64,000 bases of DNA from Colias croceus (GCF_905220415.1 NC_059563.1:6086001-6150000); one strand, 5' to 3'. Shown: positions 36,264 through 47,559, numbered from the stretch's first letter. The notes: a model not told the origin generated them from the sequence alone. Made by a program: numbers and translations.

Positions 36264-36442
36264 AGAATAGAATAGAATTGAAAACACTTTATTGTACAAT
36301 GCACACAAAAACAAAATTTACAGAAATGTTATGTAACTGTACTGTAATTATAAATGTATATAATTATGTACAATTAATAAATGTACAATTTGGCAGCCTT
36401 ATCGCTTAAAAGCGATTTCTTCCAGGCAACCTTGGGATATAG
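36264..36442 (-). mobile_element. LINE 3' tail with ATCGCT...AGCGAT hairpin
   Basis: On the minus strand: GGTTGCCTGGAAGAAATCGC, TTTTAAGCGATAAGGCTGCC, a TGTA-rich stretch, CAATAAAGTGTTTTCAATTC and a terminal (TTCTA)n run. The AATAAA and terminal short repeats fit a non-LTR retrotransposon 3' end, heavily 5'-truncated. Confidence 0.6.
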
Positions 36443-36679
36443 GAAAAATAAATTAGTTATTAGTTAGTGCTAAAATAACAAAAATTTATTTACACAGTTT
36501 AATTTTATAAGCCAATTTCTGTATATAAAGATGGCAAACATTTATTATAGATATAAGTGAAGCACTTGAAATAAGAAATTCAAACTTATATTCCATAATG
36601 CGAATTTTAAAGAGACACACAATAAAATAAACAGACATACATTTCAAAATTAAACGTAAGTCCAATCTTTTTAATATAA

Positions 36680-36809
36680 TCACTACATAGTAACAAAAAA
36701 GTCGCTTGTTGCGGTTTTTTTAATAGATAGAGTGATTCAAAAGGAAGGTTTTAGTATATAGTTTATTAGGTTCTAGACAAAGCGGGCGAAGCCGCGGGCG
36801 GTAAGCTTG
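36680..36809 (+). mobile_element. Helitron-like element, family C, internally deleted
   Basis: TCACTACATAGTAACAAAAA start (after A); the central AACTACGCAACGG part is missing. The GCGGGCGAAGCCGCGGGC hairpin is intact, but the terminus is CTTG in place of CTAG. Confidence 0.75.
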
Positions 36810-37108
36810 TTTTTTATAAACAACAGCTCAATAATGCATTTATTCCTAATATTTTTTCCTTCTTTATTTTTGCGCGTTGTACACCAAAACACCTCAAGTT
36901 TCCCACAGTGCACAGGTGTGAACAATGATCGGACCTTTGATAAATTAGGGGATACCCTGATTTTTTATGCACTTCCATATTTTGACCAGGACTGAATAAT
37001 TAGAGCTCCTTTGTTTATGCAATATTTACTAACGAAATTACTTAGGTTATGTTAGAGAATACGTTATATGTGGAAATCATATATATGTTTATTGTGTTTA
37101 TTTTCATA

Positions 37109-37315
37109 TCCATACTAATATTATAAATGCGAAAGTAACTCTGTCTGTCTGTCTGTTACTCAATCACGCCTTAACTACTGAACCAATTTGCATGAAATTT
37201 GGTGTGTAGATATTTTGATACCCGAGAAAGGACGTAGGATAGGTTTTATCCCGGAAATCCTACGGGAACGGGTTTTTCTTTGAAAACGCGGGCAAAGCCG
37301 CGGGCGGAAAGCTAG
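37109..37315 (+). mobile_element. Helitron-like element, family A
   Basis: 207 bp, TCCATACTAATATTATAAAT (after A) to GGGCGGAAAGCTAG (before T). It contains (TCTG)3-4, ACTACTGAACCAATTTGCAT and a hairpin with one change (GCAAAGCC). Confidence 0.83.
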
Positions 37316-37428
37316 TTATAAATAAAAGCAAAGAAAGCTTATTATAAATAAATATAATACAATTTGCTTATTTAAATAGGAGATAAATTATAATTCAGGC
37401 TTTATTTGTTTCGAATTATATTTATTTA

Positions 37429-37647
37429 CTAGCTGCGCTCCGCGGTTTCACACGCGTGGTTCCGCTCCTGTTGGCCTTAGCGCGATGATATATAGCCTAT
37501 AGCCTTCCTCGATAAATGGGCTATCTAACACTGAAATGATATTTCAAATCGGGCCAGTAGTTCCCGAGATTAGCGAGTTCAAACAAAAATACAAACAAAT
37601 AAACATACAAACAAACAAACTCTTCAGCTTTATAATATTAGTATAGA
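37429..37647 (-). mobile_element. Helitron-like element, family B, intact
   Basis: 219 bp with A and T flanks and both ends intact. It serves here as the uninterrupted reference for the split copy at 13922-14322. Extra AAACAAAAATACAAACAAAT near the TC end reflects repeat expansion. Confidence 0.85.
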
Positions 37648-38164
37648 TATACTAAACATACTTCCTACTCTTAAGTCGATGTTATATTGAATTCATTTGA
37701 ATCTTGCGCTTAATATGTGACACGGAGGTTTATAAATTACAATTCGTGGTCTATGCACCATTCAAACCCCTCAAATGCCATTAGTACGGCCCTGGCTTAA
37801 CATAATAATAGACAATACCACACATTACGTTTTAATTAAGTCTGACCATAGTGAATTACCCCAGGAATAGACTACAAACAGTAATAGAGTACGGTCGGTA
37901 TAAATTAGCTATTGTCTACGGTTAACCGCATATTTAGTAAAATTAATCATCGAATATTGATTTTGGGGAGTTTGTTTTGATAAATATTGAACGATTTAAA
38001 CTAATGTAGATAAAGAAAACGCATTTTTCATTAAACTGAAAAAAATATGTCTGTACGTTGGTCGATTTTAATTGCATCTATAAACTGAAATTAAAAATAA
38101 ATCGAGATGAAAGGTTATTTTTTAATTTAATTTTTTTGTTAAAAATAAATCATATTGCTTTATT
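37648..38164. other. No gene identified
   Basis: AT-rich sequence without recognised features. Confidence 0.4.
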
Positions 38165-38275
38165 TCTTCGCATTGTTAGGGTTGCCTGGTAGAGATCGCT
38201 ACCTAGCGATAAGACTTGTCTTTCTTCTTTGTCTTTATTAACAAGGAAATAAAGCATTTCATTCATTCATCAATT
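38165..38275 (+). mobile_element. LINE 3' tail with ATCGCT...AGCGAT hairpin
   Basis: GGTTGCCTGGTAGAGATCGC, TACCTAGCGATAAG, then CTTT-rich sequence, AAATAAAGC and (ATTC)n. Same family as 36264-36442, opposite strand. Confidence 0.55.
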
Positions 38276-38941
38276 TTATACCTCTGAAATAAACGTAACA
38301 AAAACAAAATTACCATCATAATCGATTTACTAATGCCAGAATGATCGCAAGACAAACACACAAAACATTGATAACACTCTTGCATTGAATTGAACATTAA
38401 ATGATAATTAACAAAGCTCTTGATTTCCTACTTTAATAGCTGAGTGTTTGTTCGTAATATTTTTGAGGAAGGAATTAATTAATATTTTCACAATGAACCC
38501 TCTGAATCATTTGTTACCGGTACAAGAACACTGTTATTGTGGACTTGAGACAAAAATGATAATTATTTGTGTAACATTAAGATCTTGAAATTGATTTATG
38601 GTCCATCAAAAAATTTAAAACAATCGATAGGCACTCGACAAAAGACACGACATTTTAATATTTCGATATAAATACATAGTCTACCATTTTATAAGAGATA
38701 GAGAGTTCTAACGATATCTTTAAGATCAAAAAATATATCAAGCATTCTGCATTTAGCAGTGTGCTATGTGTAAGTAATGAGCTTGCGTATATAATATATT
38801 ATCAATAGAAACGTTACGTTAGTTAATTTCTTTTTAATCTAGTCTTTAACCCTCGATGTTATAATTAAAGTCACACCTTCCAACCACTGAGTCACTCCAT
38901 TCTACAAGACACTTATAATAAGCACAACAATATATTTAATA
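38276..38941. other. No gene identified
   Basis: AT-rich sequence without recognised features. Confidence 0.4.
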
Positions 38942-39124
38942 CTAGTGGTCCGCCCCGGCTTCGCCCGTGGTACATAATTTGCAATAAAAGGTAGCCTATG
39001 TCCTTTCTCGGGTATCAAAATATCTCCATATCAAATTTCATGCAAATTGGTTCAGTAGTTTAGGCGTGATTGAGTAACAGACAGACAGACAGAGTAACTT
39101 TCGCATTTATAATATTAGTATGGA
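38942..39124 (-). mobile_element. Helitron-like element, family A with variant 3' end
   Basis: 183 bp. The TC half is family A (CAGACAGACAGACAGAG, TTAGGCGTGATTGAGTAAC), but the CTAG end reads CTAGTGGTCCGCCCCGGCTTCG like the copies at 13700 and 14700. The same chimera, same length, is at 46558-46740. Confidence 0.82.
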
Positions 39125-40063
39125 TTCAATCCAAATTCTTGTAATACGAACGAAACAATTTCGTTCGAAAGAATCACACAACATTGCAACGAGAAAGGAA
39201 AATTTTCCACTTTCTAAAACATATACAAACATTTTCCAATGAACAGTGTACACTTTAAAGTTTTCAATATGATGAAAAAGAAAACACGAAAGCGCATCGA
39301 AACCTCACTGAAATAAAAATGTGCCAAGTTCTAACATTTCTGACTCAACGGTGAAGCGGGCAAAGACAAATTGCTTTATTTCATCCTCTATTTATTTATT
39401 ATTCCTTTTGTTATTATATTTTTTTTTGTTTTTCTGCCCCTCATTTCCGCATCCATTGAGTATTGGCATATCTTGGTTGTCAATATTTGTCTATGGAATT
39501 GATTTTGTACTTTTGCGCGGGAAAACGGTTTGTTTTTAGAATTTATTTGTTTGCGCGCGGGAAATAAAAGATTACGTGATGTGATGTGAATTAGAAGTTA
39601 AACGTTTCTAATTATTTATTTGTTTGTGAACATGATTATAAGTATCTTAGGTATGCAAATTTTGAATTATACTGCTTACTATATCTTACTATAACTATTC
39701 TTACTAAGTCTATCTTTAAATTAATAAGTTGAATGATTCTTTAAGGCAAAGATAGGTCGTTAACTATTATTACAACTAAGTGAATACGGAATAATACTAG
39801 AACAGTTTTTTTATACAAAATATACTTATTCTTAATAATAGGTGACAGTGAAGATGAAACATTCATTCAATAATATCGAAATCGAAATGTACTAACAGAA
39901 AATTGGTTTCAAATAGCGATTCCTTATAATTTCCTAATTACAAGTTGGTAATGAGATCCCGGTTTATTCCATGATATTAAATTCCAATTTGTTATTGGAT
40001 TTTTTACGATTCCTTCGTTTGTGTAAGAAAGAGAATATTTTTTGAACATGTTTATTGTGAAAA
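39125..40063. other. No gene identified
   Basis: The frame at 39321-39539 is T-run-driven hydrophobic sequence and not a supported gene. Nothing else recognised. Confidence 0.4.
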
Positions 40064-40279
40064 CTAGCTTTCCACCCGCGGCTTCGCCCGCGTTTTCAAA
40101 GAAAACCCCCATAGTTCCAGTTCCCGTGGGATTTCCGGGATAAAACTAATCCTATGTGTTAATACAAGTTATATATGTGTGCTTAATTTCATTGTAATCG
40201 GTTCAGTAGTATTTGCGTGAAAGAGTAACAAACACACACACACATCCTCACAAACTTTCGCATTTATAATATTAGTAGA
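40064..40279 (-). mobile_element. Helitron-like element, family A, next to a (TAGGA)n microsatellite
   Basis: CTAG after A, CCACCCGCGGCTTCGCCCGC hairpin region, a (CA)n run near 40230, and TTATAATATTAGTAG at the right. The TC end merges into (TAGGA)4 at 40280-40302, so the exact border is unclear. Confidence 0.75.
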
Positions 40280-40302
40280 ATAGGATAGGATAGGATAGGA
40301 TG
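40280..40302. repeat. (TAGGA)n microsatellite
   Basis: About four and a half TAGGA units directly abutting the Helitron-like end at 40279. Confidence 0.8.
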
Positions 40303-40851
40303 GTGCTGTACTCTAGAGGTATTGTTTTAAACTATAAAGTAGGTAGTGCAGTAAATTTTAGCACAATAAATAATTAAAACTGGAAAAATAGATTAACTAA
40401 TAGTTTTACTGACAGGCATGGACAATTTTTTTTTTGAAAAAAGGTCACTCCGACGTTTAAGAACTAAATTTCAAGAAAAATAATTACAAAATGAACAGAT
40501 AGAATATGCTAATTATATATAACAATTCTATGTTAATTGTTGTATTGTTTGTTCAGAAACAATCTTTTTAAAATATACCGAAAATAGTGTTGTTTTAAAA
40601 ACATTAATCCATTTCAATTATGACAGGTTTCAATACGTCATTGTTAGGCTTTGAATGAAAGTTACGATGATGTATCGAAAGTAATGAATATTAATTAATA
40701 ATAATCCTGATGAAATAGATTTAATACTATAAACCAAACTGATGAATCGATTTTAGTGATTTTTATCGAACGTAGTGTTTGTTTTTAGTTAGGTTTAAAA
40801 ATGTAGTCCTGTATCCCCGTGTGGGGTATTTTATTTTTATTTTATTCATCA
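40303..40851. other. No gene identified
   Basis: AT-rich sequence without recognised features. Confidence 0.4.
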
Positions 40852-41044
40852 TCAACACTACATAGTATAAAATAAAGTCGCTTTCTTTGTCCCTATGTCC
40901 CTTTGTATGCTTAAATCTTTAAAACTACGCAACGGATTTTGATGCGGTTTTTTTTAATAGATAGAGTGATTCAAGAGGAAGGTTTTAGTATATAATATAA
41001 TTAGGTTTTAGACAAAGCAGGCGAGGCTGCGGGCAATAAGCTAG
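40852..41044 (+). mobile_element. Helitron-like element, family C, with compensatory hairpin
   Basis: 193 bp ending AAGCTAG before T. The hairpin reads GCAGGCGAGGCTGC where other copies have GCGGGCGAAGCCGC: the G-C pair in the stem is replaced by A-T on both arms. Confidence 0.8.
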
Positions 41045-41094
41045 TTTTTTTCTAAAATCAAATCTACATGTAATGTAATTAGGAGATGAAAATA

Positions 41095-41146
41095 TTTGCT
41101 CGTGCCTGTGGTTCAATCTGCAGGCGAAACTGCTGGGCATAGCTAG
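41095..41146 (+). mobile_element. Helitron-like 3' end scrap
   Basis: ATTTGCTCGTGCCTGTGG through GCATAGCTAG then T; only the terminal ~50 bp survives. Confidence 0.4.
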
Positions 41147-41243
41147 TAAACCGTATAAAATATTTTATCGATTTAATAACAGTATTTAAAAGTGTTTTAG
41201 CTTATTTGAATATGTAAATGTTTGAGTTTGAATAATATTTTTC

Positions 41244-41297
41244 AACCCTTTTAATAAATATGACGTTTATCATGACGTCATATTTATTCAGAGGGTT
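41244..41297. repeat. 54-bp hairpin, 23-bp arms with two mismatches
   Basis: Arms 41244-41266 and 41275-41297 share AATAAATATGACGT and AACCCT, with two mismatches between. The centre carries TGACGTCA (CRE-like). A small MITE or cruciform site. Confidence 0.55.
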
Positions 41298-42983
41298 GTG
41301 ATTGGCTTTCTACAATTTGTTTTATTTTGAATTTAGAAGCTTTAAAGCTTAAAACGTATTTTAAAAAGAGTAATATAAATGGATTTGATTTGCAAGATTT
41401 AGATATTTTTGCAATTTTCATACGAAAGGTAATGCGTGCAGTGTTGGCCCAACAAAGTACGATCGTCGATATTGGCCGTCATTACGGCGATTATAAATAA
41501 AAATCTACAATGACGGTCGATCATAGGCCCTCTACACTATGGTGATTGCCCCTACTAGCCCAACGCTGCCCATTGTTTAGAGGTCCTAATAAATATATAT
41601 CTATATGCAAAAATAAATAATATACAAATTAAATGTAAATTTTGTTTTAGCAAGTATATCAATATTTCCTACCTTTTTTTCGTTCAATAACAGTTAATCC
41701 GTACATAAATAACTATTTATGTGAGAGATAAAACATAAATAAAAACGAAAAAAGGTGCAGAACCAGTGTGGACATATAAAGTCATACGTCAGGTAGGACT
41801 AATGTCCATTTTATTGGGATATTGGCGTCCGGCGCGTGGCTCACTGTGGAACAGAGGCGGGCGTGGAGTAGATGTTGGTGTGTAAATGTAATTTATTGGA
41901 TTAAGAGGTAAATTTGTAGTAATGGTGCTGTGTTTAGACTAAATTGTTAATTAACAATTGATGCACAAGAAAATATACCTACCTACTCTTTTAAATAAGT
42001 TCATCAAATAAGATATTAAGTTAAAATTAAATATTCTGCACTTAATTTGAGATGGAAGACACTCTAGATATTATGTATTTAATACTTTAAAAAGAGGTGA
42101 TATATGATAGATATTACTTATTCAATGAAAATTATTTTGCAAGTGAAACGAAAGTATAGCTTCATAATGAAGATAATAATATTGTAGCAAATATTTTTAG
42201 CGACATTTATTTGCCTGTAAGTGCAACCTTGCTGACATCGTCGATTGCCCATAAAACAAGGCAACATGTATTATTTTAATGAAAAATGAAGATGAAAAAT
42301 TATTTATTTCAGCAAAAAACATAATACAATACAAATATAACAATATAATTATTGCAATGTGTTGCAATGTCGACTCCACCCCACTCCTAACCTAACCGTG
42401 TGAAGGAAGGTGAACGTAAGTTATTGTCAATAACATACATCACCTCTGCTCTAAGTAACTACGCTACGTTCTGGGACTCTAGCTTAAACAATACATGTGC
42501 TGTCTCCCTTGCTCACGTGCTATTTCATATAGCCGTCTCTATCACACATTAATATAGGTTATACATTTGTATACATGTGTTGTGGTCTCAGTCGGCTATA
42601 GGACGTCGACACATAGTTTACTAGCCTTCTAGATAGGTAGGTTTAAACGTGAATTTTTAAAATAAAATTTATGTTCTAAAAAGTGATAATCAGAACAAAG
42701 GTCTAAGTATATAATCAATTATTTATTAACAGTTCAAATTCAAATTAATTATTTAAAATTTAAGGCTCTGTTCTCTTAAAAATTGCCTTAAAAATAAATA
42801 GTGAATAGTGTTTTTAGTTTTTAGTTTCTTGAGTTAAGCTATAAATATTGTTGTGTGTATGTTATTCTGTAAGGTTTATATTATATGAGTTTGTTCAATT
42901 AATTGTCTATTAGCTGAAATAAATGAAAATAAAATAATTTCATAATAAGCACCTTTTTGTAGGATACAACATTTAAAAAATAT
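41298..42983. other. No gene identified
   Basis: Mostly AT-rich. A GC-richer patch at 41440-41575 with two ATTACGGCGA/CAATGACGG-like words and another at 42370-42420 (ending GAAC|GTAAGT) look coding-like at a glance, but no frame holds up. Confidence 0.4.
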
Positions 42984-43157
42984 TTCACCCGCATGGCTCC
43001 GCTCCTGTTGGTCTTAGCGAGATGATAATATATAGCCTTAGCCTTCCTCGATGAATGGGCTATCTAACATCGTAAGAATTTTTCAAATCGGATCAGTAGT
43101 TCCCGAGATTAGCGCGTGCAAACAAACAAACTCTTCTGCTCTATAGTATTAGTATAG
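42984..43157 (-). mobile_element. Helitron-like element, family B, 3' end missing
   Basis: Starts within the CACCCGCATGGCTCCGCTCC stretch with no CTAG. The right end TATAGTATTAGTATAGT is present but mutated (GA changed to GT). Confidence 0.7.
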
Positions 43158-43167
43158 TAAAAGATAT

Positions 43168-43255
43168 GGTAGTCTGGAAGAGATCGCTGCCAAGCGATAA
43201 GGCCGCCATTTGTATATACTTGCATCTGTTTGTCTTCTTATGTGATTTATGTAAA
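43168..43255 (+). mobile_element. LINE 3' tail with ATCGCT...AGCGAT hairpin
   Basis: TCTGGAAGAGATCGCTGCC then AAGCGATAAGGCCGCCATTT. Loop GCCA differs from the TTTA and ACCT loops in the other copies while the 6-bp stem is kept. Confidence 0.5.
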
Positions 43256-43287
43256 TCTTGAAACGACATTTAGGCACGAAAAAACTA

Positions 43288-43524
43288 TCCATACTAATAT
43301 TATAAATGCGAAAGTAACTCTGTCTGTCTGTCTGTTACTCAGTCACGCCTAAACTACTGAACCAAATTTCATGAAATTTGGTATGGAGATATTTTGATAC
43401 CCGAGAAAGGACATAGGCTACTTTTTATCCCGGGAGAATGACGCAATCCCGGAAATCCCGCGGGAACGGGAACTATGCGGGTTTTTCTTTGATTGCGCGG
43501 GCGAAGCCGCGGGCGGAAACCTAG
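43288..43524 (+). mobile_element. Helitron-like element, family A, flanked by 22-bp direct repeats
   Basis: 237 bp, TCCATACTAATATTATAAAT (after A) to GGGCGGAAACCTAG (before T), with the longest and best preserved A sequence here. Exact 22-bp direct repeats (starting GACATTTAGGCACG) lie at 43265-43286 and 43544-43565. Confidence 0.83.
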
Positions 43525-43835
43525 TTTTCTATATATCTATCTAGACATTTAGGCACGAAAAAACTCTTCTTTATAATTATAGAATTTGCTCCAGAATAGT
43601 AGTGATAAGTCTGTACCGTCAACATATAAATTAAGCAAACTTTAAACCAGAGCATTATATGCGAGCTTCAGAACTATAGAATTTCGCAAAATTTACATAT
43701 CCGAGCTTCCCCTTTGTTACTTAATACCTATATTATGTCTTGAATGTGCACTGAAATAATTTTACAAGCTGTTTTTGTATACAATTTGAGGTTATAAATT
43801 TGGTATTTGATATTGTAAATGTTAACTATGTTATG

Positions 43836-43892
43836 ACGATTCAAAAGTGCTTCTAGAAATCGAATTGAATAAATAAATGTTTGAGTTTGTAG
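43836..43892 (+). mobile_element. Non-LTR retrotransposon 3' tail
   Basis: CAAAAGTGCTTCTAGAAATC, GAATTGAATAAATAAATGTT and TGAGTTTG; sister copy of 11742-11860. Confidence 0.45.
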
Positions 43893-43918
43893 TTTTTAAA
43901 TGGATGATGTGTGTTTCT

Positions 43919-44130
43919 GAAGTGAAACTTCTTTATCGGGGTTGGAAAAAATTTAGTGTAACATTTTTTCGTTACGCGTGACACTTTTCCGTTACGCGCC
44001 ATTTTTTTTTATCCCTACCACGCGTGATTCGACGTATTTCTGTAAAGTTGCATATAGTAAATTATTTTTTGAAAAATAAGGTCATAAAGAAGTTTCATTT
44101 CTTACGTGTGTACACTAGTACACGCACACA
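43919..44130. mobile_element. Family F repeat
   Basis: GAAGTGAAACTTC at 43919-43931; at the other end inverted AAGAAGTTTCATTTC followed by the palindrome CGTGTGTACACTAGTACACG. Two direct CGTTACGCG words lie inside at 43971-43998. Borders approximate. Confidence 0.45.
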
Positions 44131-45289
44131 TTTTTTTTATTTAAAGTCGTGTTTATTGAGATTGTTTCAAGATATAACTGCTGGAAATATAAGCTACCAC
44201 CTTATTTCTGGATCTTCCTACATTACATAATTAATATAAATTTATATGATTGAATGCCATAAAGCCAAATATCAAATTCTACATTATAATTCACCTGCCA
44301 ACAAACCATCGAAATCGATTCAGGAATTTTGTGTTAATAATTTTCATGTATAAAACTATGGCTATTAAATAACATACTACACGTATTTTCAATCGCACCC
44401 AAATCAGTTTAGCTGTTTTTTCCGTATACAAAACTGTACTAATTCATTAAATAAATTAGTATAGTGAAATAATTTGATAAGATGCCCATGACCCATATTT
44501 TGTTTTGATGCTTGAAAATTGAAATTCTATACGTAGGTACCTACTTAGAAATCTAAGTTACTTTAGGTAAGTTAAGTCAAATTAGAACCACTTTTAGATT
44601 CTTGAAGTTGCTCTTTTGAATAGTCATATAACTTATTTAAAAATTCATTTTAGAAATAATTAATTTATATATAAATAAATTTTAAATTTCTGTGCGATTT
44701 TACGTATGTACAACGCATTAAAAGTTTTTAACATATAAAAAAAAACTTATTAACATAAATGTGATGACCTCCAAAATCCCCACCCGCCTCCTGGACTACG
44801 ATAACAAAACATCGCCTTTTATTCAGCTCAAGTATATGGGATCAAATATTTAAGTAGAATCACAGGTCGAAAGCTTACAGTCCCTCGGGGCAGGCCTTAA
44901 TATCGGATACCTTTGGAATGACGACTAGGTATAAAGTATAGGCTGAGAGCCGGCTGGGTAATCGTTTAATTAACACTTTTTCTACTGTGAGTGTTATAAT
45001 AATGCGAATAAGTTTGTGAATTATTTTCTGAGCGTTTGTATAAAAATATACATAGGTATAAAATGAATAAATATATATATATATATACGTTCTCAAATAG
45101 CTACAACTATTTCTTGGCCTAGATATCATCACCATAGAGTATTATGACGTGAATTGTGAGTGTTGTGTATTATTATTAAATTAATAAATAGTAAAAGTTT
45201 TGATACTAAGCTTTCATTATAACATTAATCGACCATATTACAGGTGTACAAAACGTTTAAAACAATTCTGTTACTATACGTGTTTACAG
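44131..45289. other. No established gene
   Basis: A GC-richer stretch at 44761-44950 has a frame MTSKIPTRLLDYDNKTSPFI (44764 onward, 29 residues) and an acceptor-like CTTACAG at 44880 followed by 16 open codons. Neither joins in phase to the candidate exon at 45290. A (TA)n run lies at 45069-45087. Confidence 0.3.
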
Positions 45290-45393
45290 CCGTTAAGAGA
45301 AAACGCCGTCAGCCCCCTGCCTATCGACAGACGATGATGCGTTCCCATTTATACGAATATAAAGAAAGGATCCCCGACTACGGAATTGGGTAG
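45290..45393 (+). CDS. Candidate terminal coding exon, gene unknown
   Basis: Follows a good acceptor (TACTATACGTGTTTACAG ending at 45289) and is clearly richer in GC than its surroundings. In one frame, after two bases that complete a codon, it reads KRKRRQPPAYRQTMMRSHLY, then EYKERIPDYGIG and a stop at 45391-45393. The composition looks like a normal, basic protein C-terminus. I do not recognise the family and find no upstream exon with the required phase. If real, it belongs to a plus-strand gene with long introns across the repeat-rich region. Confidence 0.35.
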
Positions 45394-46557
45394 TAAAACG
45401 CACGGGCATGAAAATTTGATGCTACAGGTAATGCTATCTATTAAACGGGAGTGTTGTTTACTTTAAACGGATGTGTTGTTATGCTGTAAACGAATGTGTT
45501 GTAATGTTTACAACACTTTTTAGTGTGCGTTCGCAGATGATTTACGTATGCTTTTTATTGGTGTATTTTATAGGGATTTTGTGTACGTAGAATTTTGGTG
45601 GGATGTTTTTTTATCTGTTATAGTATAAAGGAAATATTTGATTGTCTATGTTCCTATACTTTAATAAATTATGTTTTTTAATATCCTACTATTTAGTTGC
45701 TAGCCTGTGTTGATTCGGGCTAGAAAAAATCTATATTATTTACATATCTATTCTTAATCTAGATTAGTTTTCAAAATCGATTAAGTAGGTAGTTTATAAG
45801 CTTTTTCATTTCAGGTTAAGGGGAGTCCTTTCAGCGAAGCGGAGTAAAATTGGTTTGCAAGATCAAATTTTTCATGTATTTGCAATTATATGACGCTTCT
45901 AGAAAAAATAATCAATACACTTCAAGATATTTCCTAAAAAGTGTGCTAATTTGTTACACAACCACGTGTATTTTGGTCGATCATATAAAATCATAAAAAT
46001 AGGCTAAAATAAAGATCGAAAACGAATTATTTATTAATGAAATTTCTGATTTTGGAAATAATTTTTATATAAGGATATGTATTTTGATGTACTGCAGAAA
46101 ACGTGCTAAATTTTGGGTTTCTACTGAAGCCCTGTAATTATTAAATACATATTATATCTCAGAACTTAACGTTGCCCAGCGTTTTCTTTACAAACCGCGC
46201 TGCCCGCTACCCCGCCAGTCCTGATCAGGCGCTTGCTAACGTAGGACCTGTGTCAAATTATCTCCGCTCGATTTTACGTTTTGAGTAACGATAAATTATT
46301 GAAAATGGGTAACAAAACAAACAAAATTCGGAAGAAAGCAGTGTCAGTATCAAAAAAAAAGAACAGGAAAAGAGAACTATAAGAAACGGAATGTAAATTG
46401 AGTAATATGATAAAAACGTAGTTACTTGATGACACAGAATAAAAATATCAGTTGGTCATAAAGTTTCACCTCGTATGCTTTTATTTCAAAACGATAAAAG
46501 CTGCGTTACTGTGAAATAAGAGTTTAGTTTATAATAATTTGTTTTATATATATAATA
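45394..46557. other. No gene identified
   Basis: AT-rich. TTTAATAAATTATG near 45660 could be a polyadenylation signal if the 45290 exon is real. GC-richer 46170-46280 shows no open frame of note. Confidence 0.35.
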
Positions 46558-46740
46558 CTAGTGGTCCGCCCCGGCTTCGCCCGTGGTACATATTTCGCAA
46601 TAAAAGGTAGCTTATGCCCTTTCTCGGGTATCAAAATATCTCAATACCAAATTTCATGCAAATTGGTTCAGTAGTTTAGGCGTGATTGTGTAACAGACAG
46701 ACAGACAGAGTTACGTTCGCATTTATAATATTAGTATGGA
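46558..46740 (-). mobile_element. Helitron-like element, family A with variant 3' end
   Basis: 183 bp, the same A/variant chimera and the same length as 38942-39124, differing by scattered substitutions. Flanks A and T. Confidence 0.82.
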
Positions 46741-46917
46741 TTATTGTTACGTAGGTAATTGGTGTATTATTTGCATAATTTTGGGGTATAATTATTAATT
46801 ACAGTTGTTTATTTTAAGGAAAAAAACAATAATGATTATTAGTTAAAAAATAATTGATAATAGTCAAATAATAATGATTATTGACTAATAATAATTATTA
46901 ATCACTACAGTAAAAGT

Positions 46918-47557
46918 TCCTTATTGGCGGGGTATATGTTCCATAAAATATATGCCTCGAATACAGAAACCGTGAATACGGAATGGTAATTATTATATGG
47001 GATTATAGGTTCTACGTTAGGTATACGTTCCTAGGTGACGATTGAGATTTTTTTTAGTTGACATTATAAACTAGGAAGAGTGCAGTAGACGTTACTCGAT
47101 CACAATTTTGTAACGAATGTGAAAGACGAAACAATAAAACACGCAAAGCGGCTTTTACTATAAACGGAACTACATTTAAAAATATACTTTATTTATTGAG
47201 TTATAAGGTTGCTTCCATTCTGTTTATTTACATTCTCAAAAACATCAATCGCGGCAAAGGCGGCTTGCGACAAAGGCGGCTTGGGTCAAAGGCCTCGGCG
47301 ATATCATTTAACAACATAATATTATGTACTTTAGGCAAACTTGTAATAAGATCTATTTTACTTTCTTATTAGTCCATTTGACAAGGATATTGGGTTAGAT
47401 ATATAATTATATTGGAATAATTTTATTATTATGTATGTACTTATTAAATCCGCGAATAAAAAAATTTTTAGTCGCGAATATAGAAATTGTTGCATTTTTT
47501 TAATTCCCGAATAGTGAAAACGCGAATAAAGGAAGCGCGAATAAGGAACTTTTACTG
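46918..47557. mobile_element. Tc1/mariner-type (pogo/Tigger-like) MITE
   Basis: 640 bp with inverted ends CAGTAAAAGTTCCTTATT and its complement, each flanked by TA (46916-46917 and 47558-47559). The CAG start plus TA duplication suggests the pogo/Tigger branch. The right part has repeated CGCGAATA words. No transposase. The 65 bp before it (46850-46915) is a self-complementary ATTATTA-rich stretch. Confidence 0.75.
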
Positions 47558-47559
47558 TA

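Noticed and set aside
39321..39539. Possible membrane protein
   Set aside because: The hydrophobic run comes from T-rich low-complexity DNA; no splice sites, homology or start context.
44764..44850. Frame MTSKIPTRLLDYDNKTSPFI and the acceptor-like site at 44880
   Set aside because: No donor or acceptor arrangement joins these in phase to the candidate exon at 45290, and no homology is recognised.
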